64,000 nt of DNA from Eulemur rufifrons (lineage: Eukaryota; Chordata; Mammalia; Primates; Lemuridae). The stretch is from positions 42,542,001 through 42,606,000 of the forward strand of contig NC_090990.1 in NCBI RefSeq assembly GCF_041146395.1. The letters are read 5' to 3'. Position 1 is the first letter of the stretch. Every line of letters begins with the position of its first letter. The translations under genes and the position numbers were made by a program. The notes below the pieces were generated by a model that saw only the letters and a program-made list of their open reading frames with translations, had not been told where the DNA came from and did not search any database. Below are positions 43,036-56,539 of the stretch, in pieces.

Positions 43036-43579
43036 TGATAGAACAGAGAATGGGTATCTGGCCTTCCTCTGACCCCTCTGATGTGATCATGATCGTATTT
43101 TCAATCACATATTTCACACTGGACTTACCAGGTCCACACGCATATCCCTGATGCTATTTGATCTCACATCTGTCCTGCAGAGAAGACAATTATCTCATGT
43201 GCCTCATTTTGTGGGGAGGGACACCTTGGGTCAGAGATGTCATGTTGAACTCCTAGAGAGTGAGGACCCCTAAGCATGGGGCCCAGACATGGAGAGCAGG
43301 TCTCACGACTTCCCCCAGCCCTCCCCCCAACCCCCATCCTCCCAGGCTCATTTCCTTACTATCAAAGGCAAGGAAAGTTCAGATTTACTACCTGGCATTT
43401 CTCTTTGATTCCCTGAGGTCTTGATCTTAACATGCTTCCTGATCACTTACTCTTCTCTGTTCCTGGTGCATATATAAATATCCTAGCTGTCAATATCAAC
43501 AACAATAGCAATCTTAGTAATAAAAAATCAACTGCTTACATAGGTAGTCTTTTTCCAATTCCAACGGGTTTCACCACAA
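43036..43579. other. Stretch without recognised gene or repeat
   Basis: Unassigned. C-rich at 43313-43342. Confidence 0.4.
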
Positions 43580-43745
43580 TAACCTCATTTGATCCTTCTG
43601 ACAAACAACACTGAGAAGTAGGAATAGCCGGGATTTCACCTTAATTTCCTTTAATTTCCCTTTGTAGCTGGGGAAACAGACCTTGGGAGATAAGGAAACA
43701 GCTGGAGTCATGTGAGTGAGCAGTGACAGAGCAAGATGGGTGGCA
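43580..43745 (-). repeat. MIR SINE, eroded
   Basis: 'aataacctcatttgatcctt' near 43579 and 'gctggggaaacagaccttgg' near 43667 keep antisense MIR order, with a duplicated 'taatttcc' word between them. Confidence 0.65.
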
Positions 43746-44799
43746 TGCCCTTCTGGGGCACCCGTGGGCTCCTCTCATCCCCTGTGCCCCACGCCCGGCC
43801 CCCAGGCACGAGGGATTTGCTCCTAGCCTCTCATTCAACACCTCCAACTCCTTCTCCCTTCCTGTGAGTCAGCCGCTGCCATCCATGTTTCTCATTTTTA
43901 TGCAGCTGAGATGTGCAGGATGTGCGTTCTTGTGTGGAAGCCTGTAAAATCTATTTATGGACCTAATTGTCAGTTTTCATGAGTGACAGACATACAGTGC
44001 TTTGACTACCCAACCTAACGTGTCTGTATCTGACATTTTAAATAGAACTCTCCCCCCACCCAACCTGTTCTTTTAGGAAGTAATTTGAGATAGCAGGTAT
44101 TTTTATATTCATATATCTTTAATTATATCTACACAACTGTCAGAGATTAATGATTTCCTCAACCTGGCTCTTCTTAAAGGAGAATTTGGAACTTACCAAA
44201 CACTAAAAAGAGCTCAAATGGATGCCGTCAGTAACAAAGACATTCCCAAGCAAGGGGGTTTGGCTTGAGTCAAGTTTGAGTTCTCGCTGTAGATTAATTT
44301 TGTGCGACGTTTCTATGAATTATTGAAAAAGCAGCACTCATGTGGACGGCAAACATAAATAGATCTATACGTGTAAACCAATAAAAAAGCATGTGACAGA
44401 CGGAGAGCAGGCTCAGAGTGGAAATACCCCCCTACCCCCAGAGAAATAAGTAACAACTGGTCCCAGTGATATCTACGTATTTTGACCCCCAAAGAAAATC
44501 TCACCTTCCCACGTAAGCAAACTCAATCTAGAAGCCTGAGGTCACAGAGGACTTCAGAAAGAATTTCGTCCAGCTCTCCTGCTTGATGCCAGAATTCCTG
44601 CTGCCATAAAACTCTCTTTACAATGGTTGTTGGGTGCCACAAGCAAGGCAGGCCAGGAGCCCCTGCCATGCACAAGTCATGGCCCACTGCAATCAAGGGT
44701 CTCCCAGTAAAGAGGGGTTAAAAACAAGCAAAGAACCACCTGCATGCAACGGAAGAAAGGCACTGAGGGGTACCTGTGTGCAGCTATCAGACAGAGGGA
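43746..44799. other. 1-kb stretch without recognised gene
   Basis: The left part is GC-richer (43760-43880), and 44040-44300 is AT-rich and repeat-free. Frames here are short and opposed. Confidence 0.45.
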
Positions 44800-44905
44800 G
44801 AGGCAGGAACCTGGGCACAAGTCTCTTGCTAACGAGGGGTGTGATGCTGGGCAAATTAATTCCTGCTTCCTCCCCAGTAAAATGGGATTAATAACACTTC
44901 CCCTT
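44800..44905 (+). repeat. MIR SINE 5' half
   Basis: 'ggtgtgatgctgggcaaatt' near 44838 and 'ccccagtaaaatgggattaa' near 44872. Confidence 0.75.
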
Positions 44906-44929
44906 TGTGAGCATCAGATGAAATCTGGC

Positions 44930-45355
44930 TTTTGTTCGCTGTGGCTGTCTCATTTCTACTGCTCCCCTATAAGAACCCTGTGCTTCAGCATCCTGAATTC
45001 CTCATTACTCCTCCAAAGCTCTACGATTCCTGATGCCTCAATACATGGAATGGCCCACGCACATTTTGCTTTTGTTCAATAAACTCCTAATCAACTCTCA
45101 TGATCTAGCTCCAGTGCCACCTCCCCTGTGATGTCTTCTGCAATCTCCCAGGTACATTTATCATTCCTTTAATCCCTGGTAAATACCTCCATGAAGGTGC
45201 TTATCACACTGCACTATAGCAGTTCTGTTGTCCATCCTCACAACCAGTTTGTGTTTCAAGAAATGGTGTTTTACGTTTTATACTCTCAGGGCTTGGCTAG
45301 TGATTGTCCTGGGGCAGACAGGTACCCAATCAATTGTTATTTCAATGAATGAACA
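44930..45355 (+). repeat. L2 LINE 3' region, long copy
   Basis: 'ctccagtgccacctcccctg' near 45109, 'gatgtcttctgcaatctccc' near 45131, 'gtgcttatcacactgcacta' near 45198 and the 'tcaatgaatgaac' tail near 45342. One of the longest L2 pieces here. Confidence 0.78.
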
Positions 45356-45596
45356 GTGAATGAGTAGATACACGGTGAGATAAATGACGAGCAATGTGTG
45401 TAAATTCTTCGTAAACTGTAATAAAAGAAGCTACGCCTTAACGACTGTTACCCTGTCCCAGATGTGAAGGGTACATTCATGTAATTTCTACCATTCATTG
45501 CAACTCCACAAAGCAGACTTTCTCTGACTAAAACCGCATAGGTACTGACCAATCTGAGCTAATGTCAGTGACAGACATAGCAGTCAGTCCCTTACA

Positions 45597-46189
<593 letters not shown>

Positions 46190-47299
46190 GAGAGATACTT
46201 CCAATATCTGTCATAAAGATAAGAAAGCTAAAGTTGAGACAGGAAGGGATTTCTTTAAGGTACGCAGCAATTCTCCAGCAGAGATGAGATGCGGATCTGG
46301 ACCCATCTTCTCCCACAGACTTTGTGCTCTCCGTGGTGGCTTGATCCCTCCCACTGACAGCCTCTGCAGAGAGACACCTCCAACCTCTGCAGTCTGAGCT
46401 TCTCACGTGCAGATGTCCAGGTCCTACCTCTGGAGAGACCCACTTACTGAGTCTGGGGACACCTGTGTTTTGTTTTGACAAATGCTTCAAGTGCTCATAC
46501 TCCACGGTGGGGCTGAGAACCACAGCACTGATGGGTGTGGTTGTTATTCTTACAGGACTGGAAGAAATCCCACTCCAAAACACATATCACAGAACACAGA
46601 AGGGAAAATCGGAAGAATGAACCAAATCCCAACTTAACAGCTGAGCTCTGTGTTTTCCGCGGGCGTCCCAAGCTCCCTCGTGCTAGAGATGCGGGGTTGA
46701 GGAAACAATTAAACATAAGAGTCGGTTCTAAACCAAAGTCACTCCAACTCCCCATCGGGTTTATTAAATCATTTATAATTCCAAGAAGCTGAAGTAAATA
46801 TTTAATATTTGATTCCTAATCTATAAATATTTACACGTAGAGATTTCTCCATGTTCGACAAGCCCACCAGAGGTTTTACGCTTTTAGCAAGTGTGACTAA
46901 TGAAAACTTACAGTTCCCTACCCCAGAGCAAGGAACATCTGGCCACTCCCGCGAGAGTTCTGATGCAGGGGACAGCCTGTGTGCACCCAGGGTGTAGCCA
47001 CGATCACTGGGAACTGCCAAAGGATTCAGCTTTGAGCAACTACTCGGGGGAAGAGGAGGAATAATAGTGACAGGAAAAACAAAAACAAAAAAACCTGATG
47101 ATGCTACTACAGTAAGTCCCTTCCAAAGGTTGCTGTGGTATTTCCTGTCTGTTAAACTTACGGCAATTAACATTTAAAATGGGCTTCCAACGTGGAGATA
47201 TTGATATAATGGCACTAGAAAATGCAGGAAACTCTTTGGAATCCTCCTTTAGAAGTCTTGGAAAGACGCTGGCAGAATCTCTCAATTCACCCAACCAGT
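46190..47299. other. 1.1-kb stretch without recognised gene
   Basis: The antisense 133-codon frame 46182-46583 and the 123-codon frame 46802-47173 overlap + strand frames and have no recognisable domain. No interspersed repeat is seen. Confidence 0.45.
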
Positions 47300-47420
47300 T
47301 CCAGTGAGATATATTTTATTTATTAACTTTATTTACTTCATTAAACATGTGACGTCCTGCTAGGAGTTGAGAAATAAAAAGACCAGGTTCCTTCCTTGAG
47401 AGGCCCTTACTATCTTCCTA
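47300..47420 (-). repeat. L2 3' fragment
   Basis: 'atttacttcattaaacatgt' near 47331 and 'gttccttccttgagaggccc' near 47388 follow antisense L2. Confidence 0.5.
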
Positions 47421-47439
47421 CATGACTTGTAATAAAATA

Positions 47440-47585
47440 AGAGCTGTCATTCATTAAACACCTACTATGTGCCAAGCCCTCTGTTATCCATACATATATA
47501 ATCTCTACTTCTAGAATCCCGATTTTATGGGTGACTAAAAGACTCTGCAGGTAAAGTAGCTTGTCCAAAGTTGTATTTCAAACAA
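47440..47585 (-). repeat. MIR SINE
   Basis: 'cacctactatgtgccaagcc' near 47460 and 'aaagtagcttgtccaaagtt' near 47553, with a deleted middle. Confidence 0.75.
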
Positions 47586-48989
47586 AGATGACCCATCAAG
47601 GGCCAGTCAGGCAAAAGGAGCCCTTGACAGCTATTGACAGGGGGAATTTAACATGAGAAACTTTTGCAATGGTGTTGGAAAAGCTGAAAAGCCAGGGGAC
47701 AAGGAAGTGATCCAGGGATTAGCAAGAGCAAGAAGCTGCTAGCAACCCTGGGATTACAGCAACAAAAGGAGGAGGTGCAGTGACCAGAGCCCAGGAGGTG
47801 GTGGCATTACTGCAGGGACAGAGGAATCATCTGCAGGAGGAGACACAGCTACTGTCAGAGTGGCGACCAGAAGTCTCCAGACTCTGCCTCTGCCCTACCC
47901 TCCAATCTCCCACTAGCGCCTCCCACTGGTGGAGCCTGGCCCCAATCCCCAAGCCCGGCAGGAGAGCACCAGGAAGTGGAGTTTGAGTCTCACTCCCTGG
48001 GATACACAGAATGCCCTGCCTTGCACAGGTGGAGATGAATCGGAGTGACCAGCATCCCAGACCTGTCTTGCTTCCTAGCCCTTGCTCTTGCTGAGAGAAG
48101 AACTCCGCCCAATCAGAAGAACTCAGGATCCAGTCATAAAGATGCCATGTATTCACCCCGCCGTCTCAATAGGTCAAACATATCCTGTGCCTGTTTTGTA
48201 AATGCGCTCTGTAGCCTGGCTGCTCACGGACGGACATGAGGGGCAGGCAGGAAAGCACAGGCGGTGGCGGCGCTTTGTCCACCATGAGGCCCTGTGTAGG
48301 CGTGTCCATGGTGCTTCTGCTTGCCTTGAACCCACAGACAGATTTTCTTTAACAATGTAAGATACCCAGACTCATCCCCCATCCACTCCTTCCAGAACGT
48401 TCCCTTCAGCCTCTCCTCCTGAGATGCTCTTTGCTCCACCCCAGCTACCTTGCTTAGCTCTTCTCTTTCCAAGGGTATTTTCCAGAGACCAGAGAGATGC
48501 AGAAGGTTTTGCAGTAGGGAGTGACTGGCAGGTGGGGAGAGGAAGGTTAGAGAGGGGCTGAGGTTGCTGCCTGGTAATCCTCTCTAAATCATGTGTGGCA
48601 AGAGGTAGCAGAAATCATTTCTTAATGTGACTGAGACAAGATCAAAGGATTAAGGGGTTTTGGCAAAGAAGGTGTGGTGTTTGGTCACGAGAATTATAAA
48701 AGTAGATCTGCTGAAAAGAACAGCTTGCTAGGTGAAAGTCTGATCATACAGCCCAGGAGCCCTTAAAAAAAGCGAGAGTTCTTTCAGGGGGAAAGGCCAA
48801 GGAAAGCCCAGCACGGAATGCCTGCCCACGGGAGCCTCTGCTACACACCAGAGCTACACGCAACCCCCTTTCCGCACCCACCCCCTTCCTCCCGCACGCC
48901 TCTCCTGCACATGGGGGGTTACTGTCTGAGCCCTCCAAGTCGTCTACCAACAGAGATGACATCACCCCCTGTTTCCTGAGCCCTCAGCC
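47586..48989. other. 1.4-kb stretch; possible old LTR-like repeat at 47590-48020
   Basis: 'gggaatttaacatgagaaac' near 47642, 'gatccagggattagcaagag' near 47709 and 'aatcatctgcaggaggagac' near 47824 resemble an ancient mammalian LTR-like repeat I cannot name. 48020-48989 is unassigned; its frames look like chance. Confidence 0.35.
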
Positions 48990-49125
48990 CATGCCAGGTA
49001 TTCAAATGCCCCGTGTACCATCCTGCACCATTCCTCCTAAGAACCCCGCAGAGCAGACATAAGTATTTTCACTTTGTAAACAAAGAGACTGAGATGTGGG
49101 TATCGAGTAATTTATTTAAAGTTAC
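48990..49125 (-). repeat. MIR SINE
   Basis: 'taagaaccccgcagagcaga' near 49038 and 'actttgtaaacaaagagact' near 49072 are antisense MIR core. Confidence 0.68.
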
Positions 49126-49134
49126 TCCATAATA

Positions 49135-49355
49135 ATAAAAGTTACTAAGAATAGCACTTACTACGTGGCAGACACCATGCTAAGTGCTTTATAGTTACTC
49201 CCAACACCATGAGAGGCGTCGGTCTGTCTATCACAGATGAGAAAGCAGAGTCTGAGAGAGATGAAGTCAGTTGCCCACATTCACCACATGCAGAAGTGGC
49301 CAAAACAAGATCCAAATGCAGGTCTCTCTCCTGCTAGAGCCCTTAATTCCTACTC
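49135..49355 (-). repeat. MIR SINE, nearly full length
   Basis: 'tagcacttactacgtggcag' near 49153, 'accatgctaagtgctttata' near 49175, 'agcagagtctgagagagatg' near 49244. A second MIR in the same orientation directly behind 48990-49125. Confidence 0.85.
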
Positions 49356-49364
49356 AACATTTGT

Positions 49365-49490
49365 GCATTCATTCATTCAACAAATATTTACCACGCACCT
49401 ACTAGGTGCCAGGCACCAGTGCAGGTGCTGGTGGCACCGGAATGAGCACAGGAGCGTCCTCATGGAGTGGAGGCCTCATCTGTGACACTG
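49365..49490 (-). repeat. L2 LINE 3' end
   Basis: 'cattcattcaacaaatattt' near 49370, 'ctactaggtgccaggcacca' near 49400 and 'gcgtcctcatggagtggagg' near 49454. Confidence 0.85.
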
Positions 49491-50214
49491 CCGTGTGCTG
49501 GGTGAGCTTTCCCCACTGATACTCATCGAGTGCCTGTTAGTGCAGGCACCGCTTGGCCCCCTCACACTGCTCCCACATGGGAAGTCTACCATTCAGACTC
49601 AGGCCTGTCGGAAACGTCACACCTGAGCCGTCGCCACGACTCAGACCATCAGCCCTAACAGGCAGGGTGTGGAGTGGGCGAGGGAGTGTGGGTATGGTGT
49701 GAGCTCAGGCTTCCCAAGACTTTTCCTCCAGAATCTTTAGGTCAGTCACCCAAAGTAAACTGAAAGTTGGAAAAAGCTAAAGCAAAAATGCCTCTGTAAG
49801 CCTTTCCCCAGCAAAGTTAAACCTGACACCATCCAGTGGGTTTAGGCCGCTCAAAACATGCGAGCTGAAGTGCTGAGTGAACAGGTGCCAACTCAGCTCA
49901 TTAAGTCCCTGAAGTTTTCATCTTTCCCAAGCTAATTGGCATTAATGCACGGGGTGCCGGATGGCTATTAAGTAGGTAGCTGCAGCAGGCTCTTTAAGAT
50001 TCAAAACCCAGAGGAGGCTGGGATCAAAGACAGGAACATGATTGTGCATGAAAAGCCGTGTCGGAACTCCACCTCTGTCCTCGCCAATGTTTACTGCACT
50101 TTGCGGGGAGGGAAACAGCTGGCGTTTGGCAGGATCACTGTTGCATGTTGCCACTGGGAAGTACTTCTCACTGCTCAGTGTGACTAACCTCTCCCTGACC
50201 ACACTTCTGTAAAT
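49491..50214. other. Stretch without recognised gene or repeat
   Basis: Unassigned; a 125-codon antisense frame at 49942-50319 enters the LINE relic that follows and is not credible. Confidence 0.45.
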
Positions 50215-50430
50215 ATTTACTGAGCACCTACTCTGTGGCAGGCATTGGGCTACAGGCGGGCACAGTCTGGAGGAGACAGACGCAGGCATGAGGAAAGTAC
50301 AGCATACTGTGAAAGCCACTGTATTAGAGGCCAGTGCCCAGAAGCCCAGTCGCCCAGGGGAGGGCCTAACTGTGTGTTTGGCAGGGTCCAGGAAGGCGTC
50401 CTGGAAGAACTGACATCTAGGCTGAATATT
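50215..50430 (-). repeat. Ancient LINE 3' region
   Basis: 'tttactgagcacctactctg' near 50217, 'gtggcaggcattgggctaca' near 50236, 'ggtccaggaaggcgtcctgg' near 50385 and 'aactgacatctaggctgaat' near 50408. Confidence 0.65.
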
Positions 50431-51184
50431 TTTGGTAGTTATGCCTGTTCAGTTCATGCCTCACCACTTTGCATACTACCCTCCGCCCCACCACCAATCA
50501 TCTACAGGGGGGCTGCAATAACTACTGCCACATCGGATGTCCCTCACTCTTAAACAGACTGTAGGACTACAGGTGGCCACCAGCAGAGCTGAGCTGAGCT
50601 TTACAGAAATTCTTTCTCTCTGGAATCTGGAATTGGGACCCTGTGACTCGGCCTCAACTGGGATCTTGAATGCAGGAGCCAGGAAAGCTGGCCACGAGCA
50701 CAGTGACAAAGGCAAGTCTGACTACACAGAGGAAGCAGCATGATGCAGGTGTCTGGAGAAAAGCAAAGAGAAATAGCTCCGGAGACACTAACGGAGGGAG
50801 ATGTGTCAGTGTCTGTGTTCTAGGGCTGGGCTCCAGCTCTCTGTGTGCCCGGCTTTCCAGACTGCTTCTGTCCTAAGTGGGCACTATTCCAAGCAACTGT
50901 ATGATTCCAGAGGAGGCCAGTGTGAAGGCTGAGCAGAGAGCCCTACAGTAGCACAGCGTGCTTGATGACCCATAGGTAACACTCCAGGGCCGAGCTGTCA
51001 CCTCCTAGGCGGCAGGAAAGCTGCAGGGGCATCTCCCCGCACTGCCACCTCTAGCACAGAACTGGGCGGGACGGACGCACGCACACAGGCTCTCACAAAC
51101 CTTATGGTCTCAAGACTTAGACGCCCACACGGGCTTTGGTTTTCTCATGGAAACAACAGCAGTAAACTAGCATTTCACTGTATG
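50431..51184. other. Stretch without recognised gene or repeat
   Basis: Unassigned; moderately GC-rich near 51000-51090. Confidence 0.4.
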
Positions 51185-51395
51185 TAGCCAAACCCTGTGC
51201 AGAGGTGCTGACATATACGATTTCATCTGGTTCAGTTCTCTGAGAGATGGGTCCTATCACTCCCATTTTACAAGTTAGCAAATAGAGGATTTGAGGATTT
51301 AGAAGCTGCCCAAGGTCACAGCTTAATAAATAAATGGCAGAACCGTGACTGATCAACTTGTAATTCTGAAAGCAGTAATGCAATTGCTAGGCTAT
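51185..51395 (-). repeat. MIR SINE
   Basis: 'cactcccattttacaagtta' near 51259, 'ctgcccaaggtcacagctta' near 51306 and 'aataaatggcagaaccgtga' near 51330. Confidence 0.83.
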
Positions 51396-52124
51396 ATGCT
51401 AAAGAATACCTGCATGTTGGTTACTGTGACTTTAACGGAGTGCATTTAAAAAAGGACCCTATGTACACTGGCCACCAGAAAGATGTTCTGGAATCGTGAC
51501 CCCCAGCCTTCCTGGCATGGGGGAGGGCAGTGGCGGGACAGGCACACTCTTTTTGTTCGTTCTGAGAGCTGTGGGAAGAACACCAGGGCGTCTTCCTTCT
51601 TGGGCTGTCAGCACAACAGCTGCCTGCTGTCCTCCATTTAAGCCTTTGCAGGCTATGAAAAGTCAAAATGTTCTGGAAATTACTGGATTAACTGGCCAGA
51701 GAATCTGGGCCCCCAACTTCTATTTGTACCACCTTGTACCCCAAGTTTGCCCACCTTTGCCTGTGTGGCATGGGCTGGAACGAGGAGGGGAATCTGAATT
51801 GCCAGTGTGCATCAGATGGTAGCAAGCTGAAGGAGTTAGAGGGGATGTCTCATGGCACCTTGTGATATTTAGGAATTTGGAGTATCAGTTTGTTGTAATG
51901 TGGAGGCCGTGAGAATGCATCTGGTCAACCTCCCAGTGCAGGGAAGGAACTGACCAAGTGCCCGTCTGCGGCATCCAGACACCCACCTCCACATCGGCCC
52001 TGTATTTCCCACAGGCCATTCCCAGCCAGGGATGCAGCAGGGCCAGAGTCCCAGGCAGGCCCTTTCCCAGGAGATAGGGGACTCCTCTGATGGGCGACAT
52101 TGGCTCAAGAACTCCTCAACAGCC
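51396..52124. other. Stretch without recognised gene or repeat
   Basis: Unassigned. A 108-codon + strand frame at 51496-51822 overlaps an antisense frame and lacks a domain. Confidence 0.45.
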
Positions 52125-52140
52125 TCGCTGAAGTTTCTTT

Positions 52141-52486
<346 letters not shown>

Positions 52487-52502
52487 TCGCTGAAGTTTCT
52501 TT

Positions 52503-53204
52503 AGGACGGCACTGAAGTCTAAGATGCTTCCACCCAAACTTCCTTCCTTCCCTGTCTTTTCATTGGGTCAAACCTGCACTGTGGTCTGATGGCTTCCCTC
52601 GCTGCACCCCACTCCCTCCCCATGTTTTCTCACAGGCATGAGAAAGTCGTCTTCCTCCCCCTGTCCTCACCTCCTGTGTCTAGTGGGAATCTCACCAGCC
52701 CATGATTGCACCATCTACTGTTGACATCGGAGCCAGGTGAGCAGAGACTGAACAGAAGGAAGACTTTCAAGCTCCTGCTGAAAATGGAAAAGTCTGCCTC
52801 AGGGCCTGCAGCGGGACCACCCATGAAAGACGGGCCTTCCAGATGCAAACTCTACACTATTAATTTTTGTCCCTGATGTTGCTGGGTACCACAGGCATTT
52901 TCTGAAATGTACCAACCTTAGCAGCCGGCTTCAGAAGGATTTTAGAGATGATTTCACCCATCGAGATGGATAATCCTTCAACTTTGAAATGGAAGATCAT
53001 AATGCTTTGCCAATCTACTCTGATCCCAGAGAAAATGGACCGATAAAAGAAGATGATTTCAAGGTTTAAAGCTACCTCTTCTAACCCAATCTGCTAAAAA
53101 TTAAAACCCAGCAAGGCATAGTGAAAAGACTTTTCAACCTGTCATTCTTATAAAACAGAGATACTAAATAGGCCCCAAATTCTCTCACTGAAAATAAAAT
53201 AGAG
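52503..53204. other. Stretch without recognised gene or repeat
   Basis: Unassigned mixed sequence. Confidence 0.4.
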
Positions 53205-53390
53205 GCTAGAGTGGTGGACACTGTTGTAAGTCAGAGGCTGGAGCTTCATCACTTGCTTGGCTTTGGGCCTCCCACAAATTTCAGTTTCCTCTTTCAGAAA
53301 TGAAGATGATTACCTTAAATGAGATGGGACAAAAACACATAGAACAGTATCAAGTGCACTGTAAGTACTCGATACATATTAGCCATCACA
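53205..53390 (+). repeat. MIR SINE
   Basis: 'aaatttcagtttcctctttc' near 53277, 'ttaaatgagatgggacaaaa' near 53314 and 'gtgcactgtaagtactcgat' near 53354. Confidence 0.75.
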
Positions 53391-55079
53391 TAGTAGTCTA
53401 TTTTTATTGTTTTTTCACACAGATTAACTGAGATAAGGGCACCTGGCATAGGTACCATTAGTGAATGTTTATTTTTTCTGAATCTAAACCATGGGCTTAA
53501 ACACTTAAAAAAAAGGGACTTATGCAAGTTTCCTCTTTAAGAGGCAAGGGAGGGTAAGGAGGAGAAAGAGACTAATATGTAAGTAAGGTCTAGGATACGT
53601 GTTTGTCTTCATTTCCTTTCAAGATCTTTACTGTATTTTTTGTTTGATTGCAAGCAGTTCTAATCCTTCTGATGGATATGTGTGCTGTGCTCTCAAGAAG
53701 ATAAAGAAAGAGAGAGAGAGAATATAAAACTATATACTCACAAGCAATGATGGATGCCAAGGACAAAAAATTTCCAGTAGACCTGGTCTATAAATTGTCA
53801 TTTAAATTTGCAATTTAAAAACACTGTCTGACTTTTTGATTTAGCTGACTGTATAGGAGAGACAAATAATGGAATCCTAATAAGCAATGTTTAAATGACA
53901 TCTCCAGTCTCCCAGACAGAGAGGGCAGCAGTAGAATTCTAAGAGAAAATAAATCTACCAAGAGTAGGAAAGACGACCAGAACTAAATAGTTGCACTAAT
54001 CACTTGATGATAGATACCAGGAAAATGTATTTTTGGCTGTTTAAAATTCGGATCCTTAACAGACGACGGGTAGGTTATCAGCTAAAAAAAACCCCTAAAG
54101 TCATTGCGAGGGAACAAAACTAAGCTCTGTTTTTACATTCCATCACATTAAAACAGATGAACTAAAAAATCAAGACACCAGGACAACATATTAGAGCTGA
54201 TAAGCTGAGGTTAAAAGATTTGAACTGCAAAAAAAAAAAAAAAAAAAAAGAAGAAGAAGAAGAAGAAAGAAAAGAAAAAAGAAACACCCACACTCACAGG
54301 CATCTATTGGCAGATCTTAATTTCAGCGCTTTACTAGAGTGGTGGTCACCAGTGGCGACACATCCGCAAAGGGGAGTCTACCCCTAAGTCTCAGTTTCTT
54401 CTCGCTGCAGGAGAAAGTGTTAGCATCTTCCCCTGGCCACAAAATACAGAAGATAAACACTGCATCCATTCAAGGATGAAAACAGAAATGAACCATTGGC
54501 TACTAAAAGCAGTTCTGTAAAACACAGCTTAAGCGAGATTTGGCAAATTTGAAAATGCACCAGTGAAAACGGCAACAATGACAGAAGGGTTGGGAGAGAG
54601 GTTTTGTGAGAAAAAGCTAAAGAAAATTAGATCACTTAGCATTTTTAAAAATGATGACTGCAGAAAGTTTAAGATATGGGAATAGCTTCAATTCTGAGGT
54701 TTAGTGAAAACGTAATGCAGAATTAAAACAGTAGGATCAGACTAGATTGCATGTGTTTACATGCTTGTATACACATAGTTATGTGCAGGAAAAAAAAAAG
54801 ATTGGAAAAAAAATATATACCTAAGCATTAACTGTTCTCACTTAAGGCCAGGACACAACTTCAGAATCCTCTATAGAGTGTTCAAGGCAGCCATTTAAAT
54901 CGACCAGCATTGGCAAATTACACAAAATCTATTTGCAATCTATAACTTAGAGAGCAGAGAAGGAGGAGAAACCACTATAATCATTATTTCAAAACATCAA
55001 AGAAAAACTAATGGAATATAAATTACAGATTCTAGGAAAACATAGGCCAAAGGCCAAAGAATTACCTATCTAATATAGG
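53391..55079. other. 1.7-kb AT-rich stretch without recognised gene
   Basis: No interspersed repeat is recognised, apart from the A/GAA tract at 54229-54283 and short GA runs near 53708-53721. Open frames are absent or tiny, as expected for AT-rich noncoding DNA. Confidence 0.5.
54229..54283. repeat. A21 tract with (GAA)n extension
   Basis: 21 A residues (54229-54249) then six GAA units and mixed GAAA/AAAAG. It looks like a SINE or L1 tail, yet no SINE body precedes it. Confidence 0.9.
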
Positions 55080-55260
55080 CTATTCTATTGTTTAACAAAT
55101 ACTTCGTAAGCGCATACTATGTACCTGGCCTGATGCATAATACAAAAACCCTGCAATCATCATATAGCCCTTAATAAAATCAACATTTTGACAATTCACG
55201 ATTCAACTAGCATCTCTTAAATACCTACTATGTGCCAAAGGCTGCAAAAGGTACCTTCAA
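55080..55260 (-). repeat. L2 LINE 3' ends, two eroded pieces
   Basis: 'tgtttaacaaatacttcgta' near 55089 with 'gcgcatactatgtacctggc', and again 'taaatacctactatgtgcca' near 55218: the same L2 end appears twice, about 110 bp apart. Confidence 0.6.
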
Positions 55261-55319
55261 AAAGACATTCAGTTGTTTCATTTTCCACTATTTTGAACTT
55301 CAGCTAGGAGATTAGTCAT

Positions 55320-55485
55320 GAAAAGCTGCTACGGTCAACAAAGCATAGATTTTGAAATCAGACTGCTCAGGTTCAAATCCTAACTTTGCTAGTTTCTAGC
55401 TATGTGCAGGAAAGTGAATCTCTATGAATTTAGGTTCCGATATATGCGTGTGAAAAATGAAATGAGAGTAAACACTTAAAATGTC
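55320..55485 (+). repeat. MIR SINE 5' half
   Basis: 'agattttgaaatcagactgc' near 55347, 'tcaggttcaaatcctaactt' near 55367 and 'gctagtttctagctatgtgc' near 55388. Confidence 0.82.
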
Positions 55486-56267
55486 CGGTGTATTAGTCTT
55501 CTTCTCCATAGGGAAATGGTTTTATTTCTTGCAAACTTAAATATCACATACCTTCTACTATTTAATCATAGCCTCAACCTGACCAAAAGTCACTGAGTAC
55601 TGCCTAAGATAGCAGAAACAAGTCTTTCAGAGCCTCATGAAACAAGGGCTAGAAGAGATCTTCGTGAGTCACACATTTCCCACCTGCTATCAAGCATCGA
55701 GCTACCTTTCCTAAGTCCAACCTGACTTTAGCTCTCGTGACTATCCATCACTGCTTCAGTACGACATCCAACGTCTTTAGCACACGCTTCTGTATCGCTG
55801 TTAATAAGGGATACGGGGATGATCATTTTCCCAATGATAGGGGTCCTGATCCTTTTTAGGATCACATAATAAGAACATTTTTCATTGTTGGAGATAATTC
55901 CCCTTCCCGTGCACATTTGTCAAAGGCAGTTTCCAACAGTCCCGTACATCATCCTGAAATACATGATAAGATTCAGGTCTGCTATTCATCATCTGCTGGG
56001 CTTCTTCCAATGCAAGTTCCTGCATAGCTTTTCTTGCCTCTGGTTTAACAATTAGAATGCAAGTTCTCCCCAGAGCAGTATTGCCAGCCAGGGGAGGTTG
56101 AAAGATTCAAGTGACAACGGTCCCAAATTTAAGGGATGTGAATTTGCAATGATGACAGAGAAATCCTTTCTAAAGGTAAACTGCATCTGTAGGTACCCAT
56201 TTGCAACAGGAACAAGATTCCTAAGAATTGAGCTTTCCCTGAGGTTTTATTTGATGGCCACTGTTGG
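55486..56267. other. Stretch without recognised gene or repeat
   Basis: Unassigned unique sequence with only short frames. Confidence 0.45.
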
Positions 56268-56485
56268 GAAACAGCATGGTGTAGTGGAAAGATCTGTGCT
56301 TTGGATCATTTAGACCTGAGTTTAAAATTTCTGTTATTTCATTTACGTGATGAGTGACCTTAATGTATCTGAGTATGTTTCCTCATCTGTATAATGGGAG
56401 TATTATCAAACTCGTAATTCTCTTGTAAAGATTTTAAAAGGTATTGTATTCTTTGCCTGGCATTTAGTAGTCACATAATTAATAT
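56268..56485 (+). repeat. MIR SINE, nearly full length
   Basis: 'aacagcatggtgtagtggaa' near 56270, 'gttatttcatttacgtgatg' near 56333, 'tcctcatctgtataatggga' near 56381 and 'tgcctggcatttagtagtca' near 56455. Confidence 0.87.
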
Positions 56486-56539
56486 CATTTCCCACTTTCC
56501 CCACTGGTAACACTTTAATTTTCTTCCTCCCAGCTTTAA

